From: Arion vulgaris
Taxonomy: Eukaryota; Mollusca; Gastropoda; Stylommatophora; Arionidae
Length of the DNA: 64,000 bases
NCBI GenBank assembly: GCA_020796225.1
Contig: CM036753.1
Location: forward strand, 73,825,365-73,889,364
Direction of reading: 5' to 3'
Under the pieces are notes generated by a model. It was not told the DNA's origin. It ran no database searches and worked only from the letters and a program-made list of their open reading frames with translations. This document shows, one piece after another, positions 56,293-64,000 of the stretch; positions within the stretch are counted from its first letter, which is position 1; each line of letters opens with the position of its first letter. The position numbers were made by a program, and so were the translations under genes.

Positions 56293-56402
56293 CTGATCAG
56301 AGATCACTGGAAAAATATCTCAATCGCTCCACGCTGAGATCAAACTGAGTACGTTTGGAGAAAGAGACACGAATCTTTCCCCTATGTCACTGAGAGTCCC
56401 TA
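56293..56402 (-). mobile_element. SINE-A head fragment
   Basis: CTGATCAGAGATCACTGGAA, AAATATCTCAATCGCTCCAC and CCTATGTCACTGAGAGTCCC are the complement of the SINE-A tRNA head, abutting the tail of the preceding copy. Confidence 0.75.
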
Positions 56403-56416
56403 CGATACATTGTTTT

Positions 56417-56581
56417 CAGTGGCGGCTCGTGATAATTTTTGTTGGTGGGGCCAGACATACATTTTCGGTAAAATCATGGTTTCGGTTAGGTTATATTTTA
56501 ATGTATAAAATAATAAATACACATTACACTTTTTTTTGGTGGGGCCCGGTCCCACTGGGCCTTAATGACGAGCCGCCACTG
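56417..56581 (+). mobile_element. hAT-type MITE (copy 4), complete
   Basis: 165 bp with termini CAGTGGCGGCTCGTGATAAT and GACGAGCCGCCACTG. The 8-bp flanks ATTGTTTT and ATTGTTCT differ at one base. Confidence 0.92.
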
Positions 56582-57077
56582 ATTGTTCTACTATAACTAT
56601 CTATGTTATTTAAATATTGCTGATACATTTGACAAATCTGTTATTGGCTCGAGCGTTTCATTTCTTTGCTTTAGTTATGTGTCTGATATGGTCTGGTTCT
56701 AACGTCATTGATTAAATCAATTTAGCAATGTTCAGAGCGCGACTTGTGGCGGGAATCGGTATTATTTTTAGCCCAATTAGATCAAACAGTGTGTATGGGT
56801 AAGTGAATCACACAGCGAGAATCAATGGTTGCGTTATGTCCATCTAAGCTAACATAATCGAATAAATACATTTTTATCTCTCTCTACTTGTATCAGCGAA
56901 AGGCTATCTTTCTTTCTATTGCATTCAGCTAATAATATGTCGTCTCTGCGTAGATTTTTGGCTGCAATGGTTCTCAACAAGTTCTATCCCGTGTCCTCAC
57001 GGTACACTGCCGGAATAATGGTTGTTCCCCTCCTTTTGTTTCGTTCCCAGTTGTATCTGTTGTCTTATTTATAAATC
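56582..57077. other. Unassigned spacer
   Basis: AT-rich. No supported feature. Confidence 0.4.
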
Positions 57078-57175
57078 TCGCCCGTGTGGTTCCGGGGTCC
57101 ACAAGGGAAGCAAAGAATAGTAACTCTGTGACCTACAAGGCATGTCGTAAGAGGCGTCTGATGTAGGACCTAGGA
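57078..57175 (+). mobile_element. SINE-H-like element (copy 3), plus
   Basis: GTGTGGTTCCGGGGTCCACA, AGCAAAGAATAGTAACTCTG and AGGCATGTCGTAAGAGGCGT share the conserved core with 49270 and 54440. Confidence 0.6.
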
Positions 57176-57199
57176 AAGCTACTCTAGTAAAAAAAAAAC

Positions 57200-57645
57200 A
57201 TCGCAGAAATCGGATGTGCTAGCATACTTGTAGGCGCATAGCATAACTCGCACATCGTACTATCGATCTTAGGCTCAGATAACATACAAATAACCTCAGA
57301 GTGGTTAACAAGTGGTCGATATGGAGCGTTCGAAAAGAAGTTTCGTAAATGATGCTATCCTGCCTTCCACAACATGGTTTTCTACAGAATGGCATGTCTC
57401 TTAATATGAAAAAAACTATCTTTCTTGTATAATTTCTATCTTCCTGAATAGATCTATTTTCCGTCCTAGTTTTTTGAAGTAGTTGTTTGTTAGTTTTCTT
57501 ATTTCCATAACATTTGCTGTATTTTTCTGTATCTCCACATTTTACAAGTTTCATTCTTCTCTCAATCTACTTGTTTATTGTCCACGTTTCTGCTCCTTAC
57601 AACAATGATAAAAATATGCAGCATTTGACAAATCTTATCTTTGTG
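57200..57645 (-). pseudogene. LINE C-terminal region (family 6-like)
   Basis: The minus-strand reading gives INKQVE-type residues, then MKLVKCGDTEKYSKCYGNKK and TNKQLLQK, a decayed W.YR.....W..K.TN..LL block. GGCGCATAGCATAACTCGCA at 57230 resembles the end near 44740. A 111-codon frame remains open. Confidence 0.5.
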
Positions 57646-57976
57646 TGTTTGTTATTTTCTATCTAATAAATATATTTTATATGTTTCTCCACGGATATAG
57701 CCATCCTTGATAGGATATAGCTATCCTTCTAGACTGAAACGGCATATAGTCGACGACAACATAGAAGAAATACAAGGAGACAATGTAATAGAAAACAAGC
57801 TGCACACCAAAGACTGCACAGCGTAGTAGATTTGTTAGGAAAGACGGACGTAAGTTCGACGTAGGTTGACGACAAGATCGCTAAGTGATATTGACGGGTA
57901 AGAAGACATAACAAACAGACCAAGACAGACATGGATGTAGATAGCAGCCCATAAAAGATATGAACAGATATATATT
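57646..57976. other. Unassigned spacer
   Basis: ATAGCCATCCTTGATAGGAT is partly duplicated at 57700-57735. No gene recognised. Confidence 0.35.
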
Positions 57977-58360
57977 CAGGGGCGACTCGTCATTAAGGGC
58001 CAGTGGGGCCCGGCCCCACCAAAAATATTGAGTAGCCTGTACTTATTATTTTAGACATTATTTGTTCATAATTATTACTTTCAACGAGATACTGATTAGC
58101 TTTGAAAGTTGATATATAACGCTAAAATATTATACACAGTCTGAAATTTGAAATTCATAATCTTTTACCTCTAATTAGTATACGCCTCTGGTCATTAGGG
58201 GTAAGTAAGAATCGTCCTACCAAATCAAAAAGAATTAACGTGTACTTATTATTTTAGAAATTATTTTTTCATAATTATTACTTTTAATTTGACACTGATT
58301 AGCTTTGACAGTTGAATATATAACACTAAAATATAAATATTATATCAGAATAATATAACA
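57977..58360 (-). mobile_element. hAT-type relative, one TIR, internal duplication
   Basis: CAGGGGCGACTCGTCATTAA and GGGCCAGTGGGGCCCGGCCC are the complement of the right end of the MITEs, but the interior differs. A block of about 100 bp (GTACTTATTATTTTAGA..ATTAGCTTTGA.AGTTGA.ATATAAC.CTAAAATAT) occurs at 58042 and again at 58238. The CGCCTCTGGTCATTAGGGG stretch at 58187 may be a decayed end. Confidence 0.55.
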
Positions 58361-59149
58361 ATCCTGTTATTTATATAATATCTCCTTACTAAAAAATACT
58401 ATATATACTGAATTTTGCCTCTAATACTTCAAGCATTGTGTCGTGCACTATTTCTGGGGCTTGTTTGCTAGTTCCTACATAAGATGTAACATTGCAACCT
58501 ATGACCATTGATCACTATTGCAATAATAATTGCCAAAACAATGTCATTTTCATTCGCCGGAAGATATATTCATTCTTACGTAGCCAAACTACTTCTCAGA
58601 TAATCGAGGACTCTAACTCAAATAGTTCGTTTAATTATCGATTGAATCCCCAATTTTCTATAACAATAGTATACAATTATAGAAAGTAATGGTATTAAAT
58701 AGCAAACCTTCTTATACTAATATTAGTTTTATGGAATTGGCCCTTATAATAATACATCTTCTCTACAGCAATAAATGAAACGACATTCCTGACCTTTGAG
58801 CCTGGTTCCCTGTACGTCCTCTTGCGTGAACTCTGACCTGTCGACTGACGTTACTTGATCTAGTTTAGCTAGTTTACCCTTTTTAATGGCAAAACACGTA
58901 ATAACAAAATACTGTAGTTTTACAAATTACAAAAACAATGACAATATACAGCAACGTTTCGACCAAAAAGCCTTTATCAAACAAACGAACAACAGGAGTG
59001 ACGAATTAAAAAAACCACTAACATATGGACGACTATATACGAAGACATAATGGCAATATGTTTACGATGCCCTGATCTTTCACAAGTTCGTGGTTTGTTG
59101 TCACGTGGGTGCCATACTTTCAATTTGCGTTCCAGACAAGTTTAAAAAA
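58361..59149. other. Unassigned 0.8-kb spacer
   Basis: AT-rich. No repeat or gene recognised. Confidence 0.4.
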
Positions 59150-59242
59150 AAAATATTCTCTAGGCGCTCCTGTCATTTGCTGTGTCCGAAATATTTAATT
59201 TAGTATCAAGCTGTTGCAGAACAGAAGCGTTTGTTCTTTTCC
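59150..59242 (-). pseudogene. LINE fragment shared with 3.1-3.2 kb
   Basis: TGTGTCCGAAATATTTAATT, TATCAAGCTGTTGCAGAACA and TTTGTTCTTTTCC duplicate 3110-3215 with an internal deletion. Confidence 0.75.
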
Positions 59243-60083
59243 TAAACGGGGTAATGGAGACTAACGCACATAGGGACAACTTTGCACCAATATTAGTGAG
59301 CTGGCACTAACCGAGATCCTACCCCACCTCCATGTTGTGACCCTGGAAACGCAACGGTTCTTATCTGGCTAAGCGCGTAGGGGTCGAGGGAGAGCTACTC
59401 TGGTATAAGTAGTGATGCAGACGCAGTTACATTGGATGATATCCGCTCGCAACACAGACGAGCAGAATCCCAAAGTGACTATTAATGCACATCTCTCCCA
59501 GCCGATGGGAAAAGCTGAACAAATAAACATAAAGGGATGAAGGATGCATCCAGAGAAGAGACTGGGCCCATATCGGGCGAAACTCGGAGACACGAGGTGG
59601 GGGCTCGAATTGAGTTGCGTGTCATGACAGTATTGAGGCATAGTAAATGTGAGCACGGTGAGAAAACAGATAAACACGGTGACCAGACACCAAAGTAGAG
59701 CGAACGCGCACACGGACGATACACAGGGGGAGCCCACCGGTGGGGACAGACATGCACTGTGCTGATGATAGAGCGATGAAAAGGCGTGGCAAACGTAGGG
59801 GTGAGCGAACGACCCAATAGTGTAGAAAAACTGGAAGGCCCAGCAGAGGATTGAATCCAGTGCAAAAGTTCCTACCGAATGGTGATAAACTGTGCACAGT
59901 GAGATAGAAATGGGTAACGTATGGCCCAGTAGAACAATATGAGCACAAGTGACGGGAAAAAGGGACGGGCCCAGTCGGTGGACGAGGGCACAAGCAGAAA
60001 TGGGCACCAAAAAAGAAACGCGAGGTGGCGAGCCTCGAAGATTGGGTCTCCATCCAGAGAGCAATAACCGCGTTTCCCTCGAC
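59243..60083. other. GC-richer stretch with overlapping minus-strand ORFs
   Basis: Three overlapping minus-strand frames (238, 164 and 127 codons; 59369-60116) are open in different phases. None has a recognised domain, and all are Ser/Leu/Cys/Pro-rich, as expected when stops are rare in that strand composition. It immediately precedes SINE-F. It may be part of an unrecognised repeat. Confidence 0.3.
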
Positions 60084-60375
60084 AACTACTACTGCCTTGT
60101 AGTTGATTGGGGACAATCAAAGGCTAGTGGAGCAAACCGTACACAAAACAGGACGGCAGGCAAACCAAGCAGTCCAAAAAAAAAAGACTGGTAAACTGGG
60201 CAGATGACGCTCAACAACCCGGTAGGGAGGTTGTCTAAGGGTAGCTACCCTAAAGAAAATAGCAACCTGCTGCCTTGCAGGTTGGCTGGGACAGCCCGAG
60301 GCGACGGAGAGCGAACCCAGTAAACTCTGGCTAAAACCGAACACATTGCCGAAAGATAAGCACCAGGGCTCAAAA
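60084..60375 (-). mobile_element. SINE-F copy 2
   Basis: Collinear with 47615-47900: CCTTGTAGTTGATTGGGGAC, GTGGAGCAAACCGTACACAA, TGGGCAGATGACGCTCAACA, AGCAACCTGCTGCCTTGCAG and GGAGAGCGAACCCAGTAAAC. An A run is inserted near 60175. Confidence 0.8.
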
Positions 60376-60479
60376 TGGCGCTAAAGGTGTGACGAAATAC
60401 ACCCATGCTAATGCTGCATGAGATTTCCACATGGAAGCAGAATTTATGGGGAAATCTGGTACATCAGTCTAAGCGGCGC

Positions 60480-60601
60480 TCGAGAGAGAGAGAAATAAAG
60501 AGAGAGAGAGAGAGAGAAATAAAGAGAGAGAGAGAGAAATAAAGAGAGAGAGAAATAAAGAGAGAGAAATAAAGAGAGAGAGAGAGAGAAGAGAAAAGAG
60601 A

Positions 60602-60633
<32 letters not shown>

Positions 60634-60661
60634 AATAAAAGAGAGAGAGAAATAAAAAGAG

Positions 60662-60713
<52 letters not shown>

Positions 60714-60788
60714 ATAAAAGAGAGAGAGAAATAAAAGAGAGAGAGAGAGAGAGAGAGTGAGAGAGTGAGAGAGAGAGAGAGAGAGAAG

Positions 60789-60821
<33 letters not shown>

Positions 60822-60822
60822 G
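60480..60822. repeat. GAGA/GAAATAAA microsatellite
   Basis: About 340 bp of GAGAGA runs interrupted by AAATAAA. Long SLSLSLSL frames on the minus strand are artefacts. Confidence 0.97.
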
Positions 60823-60829
60823 TAATAAC

Positions 60830-60902
60830 TTTCCAAAAACCCAAATTTTTCCGAAATTTTTGCCGTGCCCAAGCAAAAAAAATGACTTCGAGCCGCCACT
60901 GC
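60830..60902 (-). mobile_element. hAT-type MITE end fragment
   Basis: On the minus strand it starts CAGTGGCGGCTCGAAGTCAT and runs to AATTTCGGAAAAATTTGGGT, parallel to the left half of the MITEs (TTTTCGGTAAAATCATGG). The other end is missing. Confidence 0.7.
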
Positions 60903-60995
60903 AACTAAGTATTTCATGATACAAGACAAAGCAAACACATCCATTAAAGAAACTTGATGCACACAAAGCTTTCTCAGACATCCGATGTGATTCAC

Positions 60996-61103
60996 TATAG
61001 TCTGTCCATTAATTCGTGAGCACGTTTGAAGTTGATTTTCTCGAAAACTACCTGTTGGATCTCAGTGATTTTTGCATGCAGCCTTAGAATATCAATGACG
61101 CTA
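60996..61103. repeat. Left terminal inverted repeat
   Basis: TATAGTCTGTCCATTAATTC...TATCAATGACGCTA. Its reverse complement is 63080-63187 with three mismatches. Confidence 0.95.
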
Positions 61104-61473
61104 AAATAAAGCTAACCAGTAGTTCATAGATGCTACGGATTTTGCACATCGGCGAATTCCTTTGATCTTTTATGACAATTGCAAATACGGGGCTCAAATT
61201 TTAGATTTTACAGTAATCCCTAGAATTTGTCCATGTCAATTCTATTAATAGGTGTATCTCCATATTAACTTGATAGGTCAAGTAATTAATTGTGTTGCCC
61301 TTTATGTGCAATCGTGAACTTGGATACAATATGCAACAGTTAGTCCTCCCTTCGGTCACCATTAGACCCCAGGGTGTCTTAACTTCACCACAAATTGTAT
61401 GATGGTAGACGCATTTGGATATGGAAATGTATACGTTGCTATTTCTCACTCTGTAATCAAAATATGATTTGTA

Positions 61474-62715
61474 TCATCCCGAATCTGACGATTCCATGAG
61501 GTTGATACTTGTTACTGGCTGGACAAATTGTAATCCATCTCGGTGCCAGTACTCGTCTTCCTCTCGGAGCACATGTTCAACACACTTCTTCCAGAACTGC
61601 ATGTCTATCATTGAGAGGGACTCACGTGTCAGAACTTCAACATCACACATTTTAAACGTCCTGTTCTGTTCGGCAACTTGCCCTTTTACTTTAGCCCAGA
61701 CAAGCTCTATCGGATTGAGGTGAGCATGATATCGAGGTAGTCGCAAAGACGTGTGGCCGTATTCCGCAATGATTTTGTCAATATGAAACACCTTTGTCTT
61801 ATTTGTCATCCTCACCAGGTGCAACAACTCGGGTTTCAAATATGTATCATCGAAGCTGACATTTTCCTTAGAAAGCCAAGTCCTAATTTGATCTTTTGTA
61901 TTTGATGCAGTTGGTACTTTGTCTTCCGCTGATACTGCGTTGTGATAGGATGCATTATCCATTACCAAGCATCATGGTCTGTTTAGAATTGGAAGTAGAT
62001 CTTTCTCCATCCAGTGCCTGAAAATATGTCCATTCATTTCTGTGTGGTAGTCCCTACCGTCGGTACTTTTGATTGGAAAATAAGTCCAGCGTCATGGACA
62101 AGACCTTCTTCACTGCTTCCTGCATGTGTTAGTATAATACGCTGGCCTTTGCTGCTTGGTATTTTTCTTTTCTGTTCACCGTCTACTGATTGCCATTCTT
62201 TAGCATTAGTGTGGTGAGCATTGACCCAGGATTCTTCCAAATATACAATATCATAGCCTTGCCTCAAGCCGCTCACTGATCTGCCTCAGGTATTTACTTC
62301 GGGCAGCAATTAAATGTGGCTTTTCACAAATAATATTCTTGCCGCCTATAGTTTTTCTGAAGGTGAAGCCGGCGGCTCTTACAATTTTCCATAGAGTACT
62401 TTTAGAAATGTCTATGCTGCAATCTGATTGCAGTTTTAATTTCAGTTTCCTGAGAGTAACAAGTTGATTTGTCGCAAACATTTTCAAGAGCTCCCGTCTT
62501 ATGACATCTATGTCAAAGTCGTCAATTGTTCTTTTCCTTCCTTGCTTGACATTAGTGCACTTTGTGTCCTGTTTAATCCATCGGGAAAAGGATTTTCTAT
62601 TCAGACCAAGCGCCAGTTGCGTTCGTTTCTCAGGGTTATGAATATCGCAATATAGATGACCTCTCTTAGATTCCCTACGGAAGTGTTGCTATAGTAAAAC
62701 TGTAACCTTCTGCAT
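61474..62715 (-). pseudogene. DDE transposase, broken
   Basis: About 413 codons from an ATG at 62713-62715. In order: an N-terminal region with RKSFSRWIKQ; a second helix-turn-helix region STLWKIVRAAGFTFRKT; the first catalytic block VYLEESWVNAHHT, where the usual Asp of YLDE(T/S)W is Glu; the second block LVMDNASYHN; and the final LPRYHAHLNPIELVWAKVKG with the catalytic Glu. Disruptions are a TAG after eight codons (62689-62691), frameshifts near 62265 and 62040, and a TGA at 61972-61974. Family function is cut-and-paste transposition. This copy cannot make a complete enzyme. Confidence 0.9.
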
Positions 62716-63079
62716 TGTTATAAATGTGCACTTCAGACTCATTATGAATGTGATATCAATGTCAGTTTTGATAAGCCAACAAATATGATACAATAGCTTC
62801 ATACAAATAGCGAGATACAAAACTATACAACGGTATCCCAATTATAACGTCATATGCTTTCCGCTTTCAAAGTCGACTGGTTAGGTGAACGGGAATTCCC
62901 GTGAAATTGTTGTTTACTCACGATATTTCAATGTTACCATAATGTATTTTTAGAACAACGCGTCTGTGTACCGTAGATCTGTTCCTATTGTGTACAATCC
63001 GGTGAGGTTTATTTTAATATAACCTGAAGAAGAAATATTTCAAACTACATCAAATGTTCTTGGAAACAATATATTTCTC

Positions 63080-63187
63080 TAGCGTCATGGATATTCTAAG
63101 GCTGCTTGCAAAAATCACTGAGATCCAACAGGTAGTTTTCGAGAAAATCAATTTCAAACGTGCTCACGAATTAATGGACAGACTATA
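63080..63187. repeat. Right terminal inverted repeat
   Basis: TAGCGTCATGGATATTCTAA...ATTAATGGACAGACTATA; partner of 60996-61103. Confidence 0.95.
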
Positions 63188-64000
63188 ACATATACGCAAC
63201 GTAACGCATAATTTGGGACTTCATACCACTTTGACTCAATCCACATTTACCGTCATCGGGGCGGTTTATGGCCTGGTAAGTATATCTGGTCTTCAATAGT
63301 GCCAGAGTAGATTCGACCTAAAACGACAACGATTGTAGTCAAAACCGTAAACCAAGCTCTCAATAATGGAATTTGATGGATTGAAGCAGAATGGTAGAGA
63401 ACTGGATGCTCTACGTACATCCAACTATGCTTACGATAACAGCGACGGTCCATCTAGCTCTTCCGGAGTCCTGGGTTTGGGTCTGTAAATCTGTCAGAAC
63501 CGTCTTCAAAGCTACGATGGATCAAACCTGACGGCAATGAAGTCTGCTCTATGTAGATCCGACCTGTAGGGTTTCTTTGTTTCTTCAGATTTTTGTCGTT
63601 TTTTTTTCCTTCGGGTTTTTTTTGCTTGATTTTAAGCTTCTTTGTTGTCTTTTTTCTACAATAGTTTTAAAAAGACATACAAAGAACGTTTAAAAAAGCA
63701 AGTCAAAAAAACCAACCAAATATTCTACTTTTCTAAAAGGAATGGTTTAAACTTAATAATAAGCATTTTAATTTCATTTTCATCTTGTTTTTTTCTCTTT
63801 ATCTTTCATCTTCTTTGTAGCTATTTAAAAAAAAAAAAATTTAACATTTACTATTCCTATTTCTCTTTTTTCTTATAATTCTCTTCCTGCTGTCCTCCTT
63901 TTCTATTTAATGTCTTTCCCCTCCTTTATGGGCTTCTCTTCTACCATTCATTTTTTGTGTGTTTAATTTGTTTCTTTTTAAATTTTCCTTCTTTTATCAC
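63188..64000. other. Unassigned, strongly T-rich at right edge
   Basis: 63590-64000 is dominated by T runs on the plus strand with no recognisable gene. 63188-63590 has no repeat that recurs in this window. Confidence 0.4.

Larger units (their letters stand above)
60996..63187 (-). mobile_element. Tc1/mariner-superfamily transposon, complete
   Basis: 2,192 bp bounded by 108-bp terminal inverted repeats, 60996-61103 and 63080-63187, which I find identical at 105 of 108 positions. The outer ends read TATAGTCTGTCCATTAATTC, so TA dinucleotides flank both ends, consistent with TA target duplication. It encodes one transposase-like gene on the minus strand. My count of 83 residues between the second catalytic Asp and the final Glu is far longer than the classic 34. 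It resembles the DD82E (Sailor) group as I remember it; that family label is tentative. Confidence 0.92.

Noticed and set aside
59369..60116. 238-, 164- and 127-codon minus-strand frames as a real gene
   Set aside because: Three phases overlap, no domain or start context is recognisable, and the stretch abuts SINE-F.
60444..60995. SLSLSL-rich frames near the GA tract
   Set aside because: Translation of a GAGA microsatellite.

Overview
This is a metazoan nuclear window with no recognisable host gene. It has no bacterial operons or ribosome-binding sites, and it is rich in tRNA-derived SINEs, RTE-like LINE debris, hAT-type MITEs, a Tc1/mariner-superfamily transposon, and many minisatellites and satellites. 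The mix (RTE-like LINE, several short tRNA-SINE families with ATCA-type tails, and a transposase with a very long second D-to-E spacing) fits an invertebrate, perhaps a mollusc or other lophotrochozoan. That placement is a guess from repeat style, not a proven assignment.

Layout. 0-3.5 kb: SINE, MITE and LINE fragments. 3.76-5.32 kb: 44-bp minisatellite. 5.3-9.46 kb: SINE families A, B and C, with a 30-bp minisatellite grown out of a SINE-A head. 9.46-11.74 kb: 52-bp and 39-bp arrays lying between pieces of SINE-A. 12-16.8 kb: SINE-E, two hAT MITEs with 8-bp target duplications, a 12/13-bp array and a 130-bp triplication. 18.19-19.26 and 20.95-21.77 kb: two related arrays in opposite orientation. 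22.5 kb: GTGTGTAGGT-type repeat. 23.7-29.5 kb: LINE 3' ends, a 59-bp array, SINE-D and a TA-flanked MITE. 30.49-33.78 kb: a nearly full-length, decayed RTE-like LINE on the minus strand with a probable 7-bp target duplication. 33.99-44.64 kb: a 10.6-kb satellite of 66-bp monomers, about 160 copies and one sixth of the window. 44.7-60.9 kb: a mosaic of LINE tails, SINEs, MITEs and microsatellites. 60.996-63.187 kb: a complete Tc1/mariner-superfamily transposon with 108-bp terminal inverted repeats (TIRs) and a broken transposase.

How the parts relate. The clearest recurring process is expansion of internal pieces of one tRNA-derived SINE (called SINE-A here) into minisatellites. At least three distinct SINE-A segments have expanded, with periods of 30, 54 and 60 bp; a fourth (52 bp) is likely and a fifth (44 bp) possible. 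Almost every long open reading frame in the window is a by-product of tandem arrays whose period is a multiple of three or that lack stops in all frames. The only real protein-coding traces are dead LINE and transposase genes. Family names SINE-A to SINE-H are local labels, not database names.
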